A stretch of DNA of 64,000 nucleotides from Taudactylus pleione (taxonomy: Eukaryota > Chordata > Amphibia > Anura > Myobatrachidae): positions 6,504,001 to 6,568,000 of the forward strand of contig JAUIMM010000702.1 in assembly GCA_031769625.1 (NCBI GenBank), given 5' to 3'. The notes beneath the pieces are model-generated. The model saw only the letters and a program-made list of their open reading frames with translations, was not told the DNA's origin and ran no database searches. Below, piece by piece: positions 10,640 to 21,600 of the stretch; the stretch's first letter is position 1, and each line of letters begins with the position of its first letter. A program made the position numbers and the translations under genes.

Positions 10640-11280
10640 ATCTCCAGCACATCCAGCTACCCCACTTACCGCGCTGACCCAATCACAGTTACAGTACTGG
10701 GCACAGCCAGTCAGCGTTAATACTGGCATTTATTGCACTTATTGAGGTGATATATACGGGACTGTCATATTTCAATCAACCAAAGGTGCTCTTATTAAAA
10801 CCTATGATTGGGCTTTCCTCTATTTAATATGGCTGTAAATGTGATTCGCTGACAGAGTTCCTTATCAACACCACAGCTTATCACAAATTATCGTGACTGA
10901 TAATATTTCCACCTATATCACATAACCTCTATAGAGTTGCAAATTAATGAGACACTTGTATCTGTCTACCTAGGAATCCTTTAAGAACCCTAATTTCTTG
11001 GATACCATACCAATCACTAGGGTTTTTTATTACAGTTTAAATGTACATCTACAACAGTTTTTATGTTGCAATTTGTATCTGTCTATTGGGATACACACTT
11101 TTTTCAGGAGTCTTATCAACTCTATTTGTTTCAGATACTTATTGTCCTTTTAATTGTATGTTTATGCATAATCTTTCTTTTGTCTTAAGTGTAATAAAAC
11201 ACTATATATATTTGTTCTCCTCATATGACCCTGCATAAGTATAAGAGCGCAGTTTACCTATCTTTTTTTTTTTTTTTTCT
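10640..11280. other. Non-DIRS-like filler inside element B
   Basis: Between the end of the RT region and the start of the recombinase, where RNase H should lie, the sequence is AT-rich and has no DIRS-like coding match. It probably reflects a deletion with replacement or a secondary insertion. No clean insertion ends were found. Confidence 0.4.
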
Positions 11281-12060
11281 CCAGGCTGGACTAGACTTAG
11301 ATCTTCGCCTGGCTACCTTGAGATTCCAAGTTTCGGCTTTGACAGTTTGGTTCCAGTGTAAGTTTGCCCCTCTGCTGGATGTTAGAACATTCTTTCAGGG
11401 GGTTCTTAGACGGCAACCTCCATTGGTCCCACCGGTGGCACCATGGTATTTCTTTAGTTCTCAGGGCACTGCAGAGGCATCCCTTGGATAAGGTGGAATT
11501 GAGATGGTTGACAGCCAAGACTTTTTCTTCTTGCCATCTCTTCAGCTCGCAGAGTTTCGAACTTGACAGCGTTGTCATGTCATGTCATTCTCCATATTTG
11601 GTGTTCCATCAAAATAGACTGTCCTCCGTACCAAGGCGGGCTACCTCCCGAAGGTTGTGTCCCAGTTTCACATAAAGGCCGGGACTACAATTTCTTCATT
11701 TAAGTCTTCAGACCTGTCTTCAGGTGAAGCTTCCTTGAATATGGTTCGAGCCCTTCGTATCTACGTGGATCGGACCAAGTCCATCAGGAAACCACCTTGT
11801 CTTACTAACTTCTTATGACCATTTCTCAGGTTTATACACAAGCTGATCTCCCTGTTCCTCACAAGGTGACAGCACATTCCTCTCGGTCTGTCGGACCATT
11901 GTGGGCAGTAAGACATATGGTGCCTCTGAACAACTCTGCAAGGCAGCCACTTGGTCTTCCGTGAGTACGTTTTATCAAGTTTTATGCTTTTGATACGTAT
12001 GCTTCCTTTGAGCGACAGATTCTCCTATCTGCTCTGGAGTGTCCCCACCCTTACAAGGGA
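11281..12060 (+). pseudogene. DIRS element B tyrosine recombinase remnant
   Basis: It begins with a segment reading GLDLDLRLATLRFQVSALTV, the N-terminal start of DIRS recombinases, then PPLVPPVAPW. Later in another frame comes MVRALRIYVDRTKSIRKPP, the conserved ALR-LYV-RT segment. Stops and frameshifts occur throughout, and the C-terminal HxxR part is barely recognisable (about 11870-11990). The known role is integration of the circular DNA intermediate without a target duplication. Confidence 0.75.
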
Positions 12061-12089
12061 ACTGCTTTAGGATGTCTCAAGGTAATTAC

Positions 12090-12185
12090 TGTGGACCCTA
12101 TGGAACCAGAAGAAGAAATATAGAATTATTGTATAACATACCTTTTTGATTCTTTTTCTTCGAGGTTCGTAGGGTCCACAGGGCA
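12090..12185. repeat. DIRS element B internal complementary region
   Basis: Immediately after the recombinase, GTGGACCCTATGGAACCAGA and the following bases are the complement of the left tip of the element (7591-7622). The next part (ATATAGAATTATTGTATAAC onward) is the complement of the right tip (about 12430-12480). In known DIRS elements this region templates joining of the two ends during circle formation. Confidence 0.8.
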
Positions 12186-12499
12186 CCCACCTTGACTCAC
12201 CTGGCCTCAGATGGGCTTGTTATTAAACTTTATATCACAGATTCCGTCTTCACTTGAGTGTTTTCTTGTGAAATGTTTTCTTCCTTCTCCACTGTCTCTT
12301 GCCGTGAAGCTTGGTTACGAACTGAATGGCTGGGGGCGGGGTATATAGGGAGGGGAACCAGTGCATGCTGGGAGCTCAAAAGCTTTGCTGTTTGGTGCAT
12401 TGGGTGGATGCCCTGTGGGACTCTATGGACCTTGAAGAGAAAATTATCAAAAGGTATGTTATACCATAATTCTATATTAATTTTTTAATTTTTTGTTTT

Positions 12500-13640
12500 T
12501 TACACTAGAGTGGGCAGTTAACGGCATCCTATAGGATGCCCCCACTACCGCCCCAGTGCCGTGGCGGCATCACTGCCGACTGGGTCAGGATCCAGTCAGG
12601 AACAGCCTTGGGCGTCTATTTTAACACCGGTAATGTCGCAGTTGGTAGACCAGCTGGCAGCATCAGTGCCCCCTGTTCCTAACTCTGCGCCACAGCTTCC
12701 TATGGTGCAGCCACCTTGGATGCAGTAATTTTCTCAGTCAGTTCAGGGATTAGCTCAGGTGTCTACATCCTTTCAACAGATATTAGATAAGGATCCCAGA
12801 TGCAGGCCTGCTGCACGCAAGAGTTCTTCGCCACTCTCTGGGTGAGGTTCGGAGTCGGAGGTGTCCTCCAACAGGGAATCCAGTGCTTCGATTACCTCCG
12901 AAGTTGTGACTTCTTCAGTCCCAGAGGAGGCAATGTCCCCAATAGACGTAGAGGCTCTTATCAGAGCAGTAAAATGTATTCTACGGGTTGAGGATTCCGA
13001 GCAACCTCCTATATCCAAGGCGCCTGTATTTTAAGACTGAAGAAGGCAGTAACTGAATTTCCTTCTTCAGCACAGCGAGAAGACTTCCTAGTGGAGACAT
13101 GGACCCACCCTAATAGACACTTTCAAGTTTCTAAGCGCATTGCTGCCTTTTACCCTCTCCCAGCAGCGGATAGGGTGAAGTGGGTATCTCCGTTGGTTAC
13201 TCAGGTTAGGGGACCTGTCTGCACTGCCCATAGATTCAGGAATTTTAACCTTTAAGGTGTCTGATTCTGCCTTGGCAGCCAGCACTCTGGTTGTGCATCT
13301 GGAGGGCAGACACAGAATCCAAAAAGGCTCTAGAAGCTCTTCCTTATTCAGGAGACATTGTTTGGACCTGATTTAGACAAGATTGTGGCTACATTGACTG
13401 CTTCTAAGTCTGTTTTCTTTCTTTCACTGGCTCTGCCCAGACCTAGGACTTTAGTTTCTCTCTCCTTTCATCTGCAGGGTAGAACCAGAGGTCAACCATT
13501 TCCCAGAAGCCAGGGTCCTACCTCCGAGGGCTCTAAGCCCTGAAGTAAGCAGTCCTGGTCCACCAGACATCCTGCTGCTAAACCAGCAGACAAGCCTGCC
13601 GCATGGTGGGACGAGCCTCCACCTGGGGGACCTCGGGCTG
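12500..13640 (+). pseudogene. DIRS element A gag-like remnant
   Basis: In broken plus-strand frames: SPIDVEALIRAVKCILRVED (about 12938-12998), then WTHPNRHFQVSKRIAAFYPL (about 13102-13160) followed by a WVSP segment. These match the gag-like region of element B in order and motif. Several stop codons interrupt it. There is no obvious nucleic-acid-binding knuckle. Confidence 0.55.
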
Positions 13641-15430
13641 GGAGGCCGGCTTCTATTTTTTTTCGGCAGTGTGGATGCAAACCACAACAGATTCATGGGT
13701 CAGAGGCGTCATGTCTCTGGTAACATTTCAGCAACACCTGTGAGCCAGGGTTTTTTTTTATTTTTTTTATTACCACCGGCTTTCCCGCGCAGTCGGGAAA
13801 AGCAGAAGCTCTCGAGTCTATTCGCTCTTTCCAAAGTAAGCATTCCTGTTTCGGGGAGGACTGGGTTGCTTCACCAATCTTTTTTCTGGTCCAGAAACCG
13901 GAAGGCTCATTTCGGCCCATTCTCAATCTGAAACATCTGAACAGGTTCCCCCAGATACCCAGATTCCGCCTGGAGTGCCTTCGCTATTTCTGGCGCTAGG
14001 GGACTTTAGGGCATCATTGGATATCCAGGATTCATATTTGCACATCCCATCCGAGCCAGTTACCAACGCTTCCTCAGGTTTCCGGTAAGGAACAATTATT
14101 TGTTTTGTGCGTTACCTTTTGGTCTGTCCACGGCCCCTCGTGTGTTCACAAAGGTCATTTCAGTACATCTTCACTGCAGGGGTGTCCAGATCTTACCTTA
14201 CCTAGATTACCTGCTTCTCCTGGCCAAGTCTCACTGTTCTCAGGGATTGCATCCACCTGACTGGAATCCTCCAGTCACACGGTTGGATAATAAATTGGTG
14301 GCAATAAACGATGACTCCTTCTCAGGAGCTGCTCCACTTGGGAGCATTACTGGACTCCAGAACTCAGAAAGTCTTCCTCCCTGGGGGACAAGATCTACAA
14401 GGTCTACAATCCAAAATCTGCACCTTTCTGAGCCAGCGTCGTGTCCATCCACTCTTGTATGAAGATCCTGGGGTTTCTTGTCTGCACCTTTGATATGGGG
14501 TATGGCCAGTTCCACTCCCGGCCTCTTTAGTTGGTCTTTATGAAACTGTGGAACAAATTAACTAACCTCAGGGCGCAGACGCTCATTCTTCCCCAAGAGG
14601 TTACTCTCCCTATTGTGGTAGCTCCAGTGCTCACACCTGGACAAATGCCACCCCCTTTGGATCCATGACTAGATCTCGCCACCAACACAAGCCTTGGGGG
14701 GTGAGAGACTGTAACCCTTCAGACCTTCCAGGGACGTTGGACGTTTTGGGAAAGCCAGCTGTCGATCAATGTCCTGGAACTTCTAGCCATACTCAGGGCT
14801 CTTTGCCAGGCACAGCATCTTCAGGGACATCTGGTAAAAGTTCAGTTGGACAGTGCAACCACGGTCGCTTATATAAACCACCAGGGCGACACTCGCAGTC
14901 TCTGTGCCATGACAGATTCTCCATTGGCCAGAGCGTCCTCTTCCAGCGCTGTCTGCGGTCTTCATCCCCCGGTGTCCAGAATTGGGAAGCGGACAACTTA
15001 AGGCGTCAGGACATTCATTCAGGTGAGTGGGCGCTGCATCCAGATATCTTTCAACTGTTGGTCTACCGGACATAGACATGATGGTATCACGTCACAATCG
15101 TGTTACCAAGATACTGCTCCCACAGCAGAGATCCCGACGCTCTCTTGGTAGACGCCCTGGCGGTTACTTGGGACTTCCCTCTGATTTACATGTTCCCTCC
15201 GGTCTTGAGTCCACGATTTCTCTGCAAGTGCAAGCTGGAGGGAGGCACAATGATCCTGGTGAAGCCGGATTTGCCATGGCTCAGTGTGGTACACAGATCT
15301 GCTGGGTCTCTCCATAGACACACCACTGAGTCTCCCTCTGCAGCCGGATCTTCTGTCACAGGGTCCATGCTTCCATCCGGATCTGGCCCGTCTCGCTTTG
15401 ACGGGGTGGCTCTTGAGAATTAATCTTAAG
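13640..15430 (+). pseudogene. DIRS element A RT/RNase H remnant
   Basis: RT motifs in several frames: VQKPEGSFRPILNLKHLNRF near 13890-13950, FCALPFGLSTAPRVFTKVI near 14103-14160, and the catalytic box at about 14195-14215, which reads PYLDYLL, so the second catalytic Asp is Tyr. RNase H and connection follow: GLPDIDMMVSRHNRVTKI (about 15057-15110) and RDPDALLVDALAVTWDFPLI (about 15130-15190), typical of the RT-RH end of DIRS elements. Frameshifts and the altered box make it inactive. Confidence 0.82.
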
Positions 15431-15479
15431 AGCGAAGGGGATTCTCCAGAAGAGTTATTCATACCATGCTGAATGCTAT

Positions 15480-16400
15480 GAAGCCTCCTTCAAGACTCTA
15501 TCACCAGGTTTGGCGTATCTGTTTTGCTTGGTGTGACACTAGGGGTCTTAACCCCACATCTTTTCGCCTCTCCCGTGTGCTTGCATTTTTAGACAGGTCT
15601 GGATTTGGGCCTCGGTCTCTTCCGTAAAGGTCCAGGTTTCCTGCTTTGTCAGTTCTAATCCAGAGGTTAGGTAGCACTGTTGCCTGATGTACGGACCATC
15701 TTTCAGGGAGTTTTTCATGTTAAACCACCATTGTGGCTCCCTGGGACCTGTCCCTGGTTCTCTGGGCTCTCCAGTCTGCTCCCTTTTGAACCGTTACTGA
15801 CGGTTGAGCTGCATTGGCTTACGTTAAAGCTTTTCATGCCATTGCGACTTGAGCGCCCTGTCGTGACGCTCCCCATTCCTGGTTTTCCATTTGCGTAGGG
15901 CTGTGCTGCGGACTTGCCTGGGTTGTATACCCAAGGTGGTGTTGCACTTCCACATCAACCAGGAACTTGTGGTTCTGTCTTCAGATTCTTCTCAGCTGGA
16001 AGCCTCCTTGGATGTTGTGCGAGCTCTCCGGTTATACGTGAATAGGACCAGAGATATTCGCAAGTCTGATTCTGTGTTCGTTCTGTATGATGCTCACAAG
16101 AGCGGCTGGCCGGCTACTAAACAAACCTTGGCCCGCTGGCTCAGTTTCACTGTCTGACCGGCTTACACATTGACGAACCTTCCAACCCCTGCCATGGTGA
16201 CTGCCCTTACCAGCCAGTCAGTGGGGACTTCTTGGGCAGCGCACTGTGGGGCTTCTGTGGAAGAGCTATGTAAGGCTGCCATGTGGTCGTCTGCTCATAT
16301 CTTCATTCGCTTTTATGTTTTTGACAAATTTGCATCTTCGGATGCTGCCTTTGGGTGTTCTGTGCACACTGCGGCTCAGGATAGTCCCTTCCCATAGGGG
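15480..16400 (+). pseudogene. DIRS element A tyrosine recombinase remnant
   Basis: It is spread over two or three frames. An N-terminal part lies around 15560-15890 (including PFEPLLTVELHWLTLK). A core part (15891-16157) includes VVRALRLYVNRTRDIRKSDS and PATKQTLARWL. The C-terminal part (16170-16397) includes SVGTSWAAHCGASVEELCKA and FIRFYVFDKF with a candidate nucleophile Tyr. Where DIRS recombinases have the HxxR box just before SVGTSWA, this copy reads LTSQ, so both the His and the Arg seem to be lost. It is inactive. Confidence 0.8.
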
Positions 16401-16435
16401 GACAGCTTTGGGACGTCCAAGTGTTAGCCTTGTGC

Positions 16436-16495
16436 CCCATAGTGGAGGAAGAAAAAGAGACTTATGTCTTGCCTGTTAAGTCTCTCTGACTCCAC
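16436..16495. repeat. DIRS element A internal complementary region
   Basis: GTGGAGGAAGA at 16442-16452 is the complement of the left tip of element A, and CCTGTTAAGTCTCTCTGACTCC, just downstream, is an imperfect complement of the right tip (about 16760-16800). The placement between the recombinase stop and the right terminal repeat matches element B. Confidence 0.7.
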
Positions 16496-16857
16496 ATAGG
16501 GCACAGAGCGCCCACCCTGATGCACCTGACTGCCAGGGAGTGTTTCCTTGGTGACTTGTCCTGCTGTACTCTCCATTGGTTCTTTGTGTGTGCTGGACCT
16601 CCTTCTTTGCCTCTGCCTCGCTCATGCTGTGGGCTTGCAAACTAAACTGATGGCTGGGGGCAGGATATAGAGGAGACGGAGCCTGGGCTTGTGGGCATCT
16701 TTAACTATTTGGTGCCCAGACTCTCTCCTCTCCAGGATATACCCAGTGTTATCCCTGTGCCCCCCTATGGAGTCGAAGAAAAAGACTTGACAGGTAAGTA
16801 ACACCAGTCGTCTAGTTTCTTTTTTTTTTTTTTTTTTTTACTTGTTACTCTCTAGAC

Positions 16858-17012
16858 TAGGGGTGGGAAATAAGCAGCCTCCCAGATGTTGTAGAACTAT
16901 ACATCGCAGCATGCCCTGCCACAGTTTTGCTAATTGGCCATGTTAAAACTGTTGCAAGGCATGCTGGGATTTGTATTTCAACAGCTGGAGGGCCGCTTAT
17001 TGCCCACCCCTG
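16858..17012. mobile_element. hAT-type foldback MITE, 155 bp
   Basis: Ends TAGGGGTGGG and CCCACCCCTG are inverted repeats. The element folds back over most of its length, with GCAGCATGCC and GGCATGCTGG near the centre. It is flanked by a perfect 8-bp duplication CTCTAGAC (16850-16857 and 17013-17020), which fits hAT mobilisation. It has no coding capacity. Confidence 0.9.
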
Positions 17013-17020
17013 CTCTAGAC

Positions 17021-17701
17021 TAACTTTAAAATGGCATATCCTATCTTATCAAAATCTTACGGTTTCCAAAGCTTTACATTCGCTCTCTAAACCTACCTAA
17101 TTCTCTTAAGCCTAATCGAAAACCTACTAAGCACAGATGCCCTGCTTTCACATTACATCCTCAAACCTCACTCACACTTGCTCCTTAATTATAATTTGAA
17201 GCACCACTAGATTGTAACTTCTCAATAGCAGACACCTTTCCACTCTTGGATGAGGGCCTGTAAGTTGTTATTTTAGAGTCCAAAAACTCTACCTCCACAT
17301 AGAGCATTTTTAACATAGAAATTACTATACGTATACACAGCAGAAGTTTATTTCTAGTTTTTATTGTTTATTTTATTTTTTTATATTTGTCTGGTGATTT
17401 CTGTTTGGGAAGCTGAGGAATGGTTTGAGTACCTTTTTTACTATGAATGGTTACAACTCATTCATCCCTTTGGCTCATTTTAAAGTCTGTGGCATCGTCT
17501 TACTCTTTATTAGAGGTCCATGGTTCCAACCATTCTCTCCTATTCATACATATTGGAGAGAGTCTGGCCCCATGAGACATATGCCATGCATGTATGATAG
17601 TCTTAAAGTTTTTTTTTTTTTTTTTTTAACCATCCTTTGATTTGTAAATTCTACTAAAGGTCACTCCAAGTAACAATCTTTTCTTCCTCCGAATAAAATA
17701 G
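17021..17701 (+). other. KLHL8: Intron 3' end, no other feature
   Basis: AT-rich intron sequence up to the acceptor AG at 17700-17701. It has poly(T) near 17608-17627 and a pyrimidine-rich tract TCTTTTCTTCCTCC just upstream of the acceptor. Nothing else was recognised. Confidence 0.5.
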
Positions 17702-17825
17702 GTGGGAGCTGGTTGGGTCTGTGGCTCATTGCAGGGCTGGAGCCGGAGTTGCTGTATGTGCTTGTCTGTGTAACCAGATCCGTGACATTGGCCTGGGATC
17801 AAGCAACGTTGTGGACTGCATGTGA
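17702..17825 (+). CDS. KLHL8: Kelch-like protein 8, terminal coding exon
   Basis: The first base completes the arginine codon begun at 3778-3779. The exon then encodes 40 residues: WELVGSVAHCRAGAGVAVCA, then CLCNQIRDIGLGSSNVVDCM, then TGA at 17823-17825. This closes the last kelch blade and gives the short C-terminal tail characteristic of vertebrate KLHL8. It is uninterrupted and in phase with the 3578-3779 exon. The tail ending in VVDCM is the strongest evidence for KLHL8 over other KLHL paralogues. Confidence 0.9.
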
Positions 17826-18810
17826 ACATCTACTGGGTTCAAAAACAACTGCTTTACAACTCCTAAGCAAAACTGTCCATGTCTCAATTTCAGTTTACCC
17901 TAGATGTCGGGTGTGTATCTAGTGGTCTTGCCAGTTCTGTATAGTGCTGGGACTACATGACATGACAAACTTTTTAAATGATTAAATGAAGTTGCACTCA
18001 CACTTGTTTAGTGATGTTTGTGACTTGTAATAACTTGGCAATACTAGAAGTTGTTTTTCCTTTTTAATATAAACATATAGGTTTAGTAAGTTTAACAGTT
18101 TAATTTATTTGTTCAAGTGCCAAATGTTGGTTTTGCATAGAAACTGCACATTTTAAGCTGAAAAGATATTTTTGTGTCTGTATATAATATGCAGTGTTTT
18201 TGAAATTAATGTGTATATAAAGAAGTATATTTATTAAATATCTTTTGCCCACTGGTGACTTTAGATTTGAACAGATGATTTTAAAAAGTCTGTATAATGT
18301 GAATGAACAATGTAAAAACATGTCTTTCATATACAATGACCTGGGCACAAAATAATTTAGTCCTCTCCTATAACAGTTTGTACCCTGGATACAAACTGTT
18401 ATTACTGCAATACGCGGGGGCATTAGTCTCTGAAATTAGCCATTTCCAGAGAGGATTTCACAGTTAAGGAAACAAGTTTGTTAACTCTAGTGGTGTGTAG
18501 TTACTACAGAAACATCTACATCACCTAAACAAAACCAAATATCCAAAAGCAAAAAGGCCTCCAACCTTTATGACCAGATTTTTCTTTTTTTTCCCAGTTT
18601 TTATGGATGAAACTTGCATGGTTTCCATATTTCACAGTACCACAGATAAAATAATTAGAACATGTGACTTTTAGAATTAATTGCTAATATAATTGGCCCT
18701 AGGATTTGGATTTGGTAGTGTTTGTGGTGGCACAATGTGATTAGTGTTGTGGGCATTTTTTCCCCTCCTGTTTTGTTAAATAAAGGCTGCAGCTGTTTTA
18801 AACTCAATCT
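17826..18810 (+). other. KLHL8: KLHL8 3'UTR (putative)
   Basis: AT-rich sequence downstream of the stop, free of obvious transposon insertion. The first well-placed canonical poly(A) signal I see is AATAAA at 18779-18784, followed within about 30 nt by a GT-rich stretch (TTGGTGTGTAATGTGG). The extent is inferred; longer or shorter 3' ends are possible. Confidence 0.5.
18779..18784 (+). terminator. KLHL8: Candidate poly(A) signal
   Basis: Canonical AATAAA about 955 nt after the KLHL8 stop codon, with a downstream GT-rich element near 18810-18830. It is a candidate only. Confidence 0.45.
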
Positions 18811-19525
18811 TGGTGTGTAATGTGGTTATTAAGAGGTGGGACATAGCATGCATGTTCAGCAACCGGATATGGAGAACCCTGATGAGCCAAGTGGTTAAAC
18901 GCTGCCCCATGAGACCTACCAGATCGTAATGTAAGAGGCAGGCTAGTGTCTTATGTTCATGGATCTGGTGGAGTACGACCATGCACTGATGCAAGTTGCC
19001 ATTAAGATATTTATAGGATATAAAGATGCTTATAGCACAATTGGCAAAAAAGGGTCCAGACACAAAACTGTGTCCAATTTTTGCCATTTACACTATTCTT
19101 TCCTTGATTCATATAGAGCTAATCCCTGCAAAAAGATATTTTCCTGGCTCTATATATCAGCAGCAGCACTAGGCCCTGCCCCCTTGTGTAGTTTTTCTAT
19201 TTGTGAATTGTAATGGTCTGTTTGCTATTTTAATGAGCCACAATTTCTGCTAATGTGAAATGTGCACAGTATGGGTGGGACACCTGCTAAACTATTATGA
19301 CCTTTTACAGTACTATTTGGCTTTAATTTTTCCATGAACCGATACTTATATTTGACTCAGATTCTGCATGATAAAGTGGATGGAGTCTGTGATAAGCGTA
19401 GGACTTTTTGGAGGACTTCATTACAATTTTAATTTAGCCCCTATTTCTTCCTTTTTATTTTTTGGTTTACATTGCCCTTTTGTGTGTTAAATTTGTAGTT
19501 ATATTTGTTCTCCTATATTACACAC
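18811..19525. other. Intergenic DNA, nothing recognised
   Basis: No coding domain or clear repeat boundary. Short open frames on both strands lack recognisable motifs. Confidence 0.45.
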
Positions 19526-19529
19526 CACG

Positions 19530-19940
19530 TTTTTATGACTGAAGGGAGGTGTCTGGATGCTGCTGGGGTGTTGATATTGAGTGAGAGGGGTTGTCTGGTG
19601 GTTGCTTCTAGGGTGTTGATGATGAAGGGGGTGTCTGTGGTGATACTGAATGAAGGGGGTGTCTGGCTGCTGGGGTGATACTGAATAAAGGGGGTGTCTG
19701 GGTACAGCATTGGTATTTGTACTGTATGGGGGTGGGTGCTGCCCGGTTGTCTAATAAATGGGGATGTCTGAATGCAGCACAGCTGTTGGTAGTGTATGAG
19801 TGTTGGTAGTGAATGAGGAGGGGTGTTTCTGGGCTGGTGGTTGTTGGCTAATGTGAAAGGGGGATTGGGTACTGCAGGGATGTCGTTGGTGAATGAGGGA
19901 GGAGGGGAGTGTCTAGGTGTTGGTAATGAATGTATAGTTG
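19530..19940. repeat. Degenerate G-rich minisatellite
   Basis: Irregular tandem copies of a unit containing GGGGGTGTCTGG, followed by TGCTGGGGTGTTGATA- or GGTAGTGAATGAGG-like text, with spacing of roughly 30-45 bp. The copies diverge strongly. It is G-rich on the plus strand. Confidence 0.65.
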
Positions 19941-20330
19941 GGGGGCACAGCTACTATTTCGCCGCCAGGCGCCTCATGTATTTATGCCCCTAGGTGGAAG
20001 TATATTTCAAATGGCTATCCTGACACCGCGAGATATACCCCTATATATGAGCTCTTATTTATATTTGATTTTCTTCTGAATTAAATGTGCATAGTCTAAC
20101 TATCAATGACCCCCAATAATATGTCTTAACATCTATCCACTATAAAGCCTACTATCAACAATACAATTGTTCTGAGTAGAACACAGGAGTGTGAGATTGC
20201 TACTTATTAGTGATTGCATACAAAAAACAGCAGCTACAGTATAAACCCAGAGTTTATGCCTGTTCTCTGCAGTTGCTGTAATTTAGAAGGAAATAAAACT
20301 TCAATATTTATATAAAATGTATTAATATAT
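19941..20330. other. Intergenic AT-rich DNA, nothing recognised
   Basis: No coding or repeat signature was identified before the dispersed repeat starting near 20332. Confidence 0.45.
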
Positions 20331-20331
20331 A

Positions 20332-20722
20332 GTGTTCACTCTAGCTCCGGCGGTAGGCAGGGCGCCGGAGCTAGAGAGGGCAACCTTGTGCGCGTGTGTC
20401 TGAAAAGGGGGTGTGGTCATGAAAAGGGGGCGTGTCTATAAGACTCGTCCCCTCTTCGTCATACTTGGGGGCGTGCCCGGCACTTACGGACACGCAGGGC
20501 AGCCCCCAAGCGCTGCAGAAAGGGAGAATAGATGCCGGGCGCATGTGCCTGGCGTCTATTCTCCGGCGGTGACCGGGTCACCGCACGTTTCTCCACCCGC
20601 GGGACACTGTGTCCTGCTGGTGAGGACAGCACCCGCAGGCTGTGAGGGCAGGGTGCTTTTTGCCCTCCAGAAGGAGGACTGGGTGCCGCGCCCCGCTAAA
20701 ACAGCCTAGCGGGAACGCTAAA
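20332..20722 (-). repeat. Dispersed palindrome-bearing repeat, copy 2
   Basis: This is the reverse complement of 2340-2731. It starts AGTGTTCACTCTAGCTCC and ends CCTAGCGGGAACGCTA. The two copies share the central GAATAGATGCCGGGCGCATG region and the CACGCC/GGGGCGTG strings. Here the palindrome is imperfect (20524-20565), and the CCCGCGGG arm pair is also eroded. The two copies lie in opposite orientations, about 18 kb apart. Confidence 0.75.
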
Positions 20723-20740
20723 TATAAATGAAATAGTTTA

Positions 20741-21600
20741 TAGCTGGGTACACATGGTACGATTTGGCAAACTATCCAATCTAATTTGCGATTGCCCTTG
20801 AACTCCTGAACACTACTTGATAAACTATATTGTGCCTACACATCGAACGATTGTAAAAACGACCAACTATATAGATGGGTCGCTAACGACTGCAAATCGT
20901 TAAAGATATATAGTTTGGCAGCAAACAACGTCACTGTGCATCTGCTAGAATTTAAATAACGGGAGGGCTTAACTAGGGGTTATATAAAGCTGGCGCCATT
21001 TTAGGTCTGTGCACTTGTGCTCTGTGACTAGTGAGGCTTGGTTTATATCTGCTGAACGCTGTACATTGCTTTTGTGCTCTGTTAAAGGCAATTCAAAAAC
21101 AAAAGCAAAGTGTGTTTATCCTGCATTCTATGGTGATTGGATTCTTAGCGCTATAAACTTCTGCTAGCCTATGGCTTTATGAAGCTGAGAGATGAGGGTG
21201 CTCAGGAAAGGAGGAGGGTGAGGTCTTGCTGGAAGGAGTGGCTGATGAGGAGGTACACTGGCTCCCACATGCCGTTGCTGATGGAGATTAGGGAGGACAA
21301 TCCGGACGATTACCACAACTATCTGCGCATGGATGACGCCACCTTCCAGGAGTTGCTGTGTCTGGTGACCCCCCTATATCCGGAGGCAGAATACTAATAT
21401 GAGGAGGGCCATCCATGCTGAGGAGAGGCTGATTGTTACCCTGAGGTCCTAGCCACAGGAAGGTCTCTGGAAGACCTGAAGTTTGGGACCCTAATTTCCC
21501 CCCAGGCTTTGGGTGTCCTCGTCCCGGACACCTGCAAAGCCATTGTGAATGTGCTGAAGTACCAGTTCTTTAAGCTGAAAAAAAAATATTATTTCACAAG
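20741..21600 (+). mobile_element. PIF/Harbinger element fragment
   Basis: It begins with AGCTGGGTACACATGGTACG, which resembles Harbinger termini, and contains a transposase fragment (next entry). I could not identify the right terminus; the coding similarity stops around 21580 at poly(A)-rich sequence, so the copy is truncated. Confidence 0.6.
21179..21580 (+). pseudogene. Harbinger transposase N-terminal fragment
   Basis: The open frame 21179-21397 contains NYLRMDDATFQELLCLVTPL, the N-terminal part of the PIF/Harbinger nuclease. The match continues after a frame change near 21390 (MRRAIHAEERLIVTLR) and another near 21447 (RSLEDLKFGTLISPQALGV). The DDE catalytic core is absent. Two frameshifts and truncation make it nonfunctional. 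Confidence 0.78.

Larger units (their letters stand above)
7590..12480 (+). mobile_element. DIRS-type retroelement B (nested in A)
   Basis: The left terminal repeat (about 7590-7730, including AATGCACCAAACAGCAAAGC) is complementary to the right one (about 12330-12480). An internal complementary region at about 12090-12185 contains the complement of the left tip (GTGGACCCTATGGAACCAGA) followed by the complement of the right tip, the arrangement diagnostic of DIRS elements. The length is about 4.9 kb, close to a complete DIRS. The coding order is gag, RT, recombinase. The RNase H region is mostly missing. It is inserted in A and so is younger than A. Confidence 0.83.
7340..16800 (+). mobile_element. 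DIRS-type retroelement A (outer, interrupted)
   Basis: Terminal inverted repeats of 70 bp or more: the left end near 7346-7420 (GGGGGCACAAGGATAACACT, then GGAGAGTCTGGGCACCAAA) is complementary to 16690-16780. An internal complementary region near 16436-16495 matches both outer ends, as expected for DIRS elements that replicate through a circle. Internal order on the plus strand is gag-like, RT plus RNase H, tyrosine recombinase. All are interrupted by stops. Element B (about 7590-12480) is inserted just inside the left terminal repeat. The outer boundaries are approximate because the left edge is degraded. Confidence 0.82.
3780..17701 (+). other. KLHL8: KLHL8 last intron (phase 2, 13.9 kb)
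   Basis: The donor GTAATT follows AACAG at 3779, and the acceptor AG is at 17700-17701. Joining the exons gives an uninterrupted kelch blade across the junction (PVMNR then WELVGSV), so no coding exon is missing between them. Most of the intron consists of transposons: Tc1 at 5567-6883, nested DIRS elements at about 7340-16800, and a hAT-type MITE at 16858-17012. Confidence 0.88.

Noticed and set aside
11225..11491. Independent small gene with hydrophobic start
   Set aside because: The frame is the N-terminal part of the DIRS B recombinase remnant preceded by a poly(T) tract.
17713..17922. 69-codon frame beginning MGLWLIAG over the last KLHL8 exon
   Set aside because: It is an out-of-frame shadow of the KLHL8 terminal exon, whose true frame ends at 17825.
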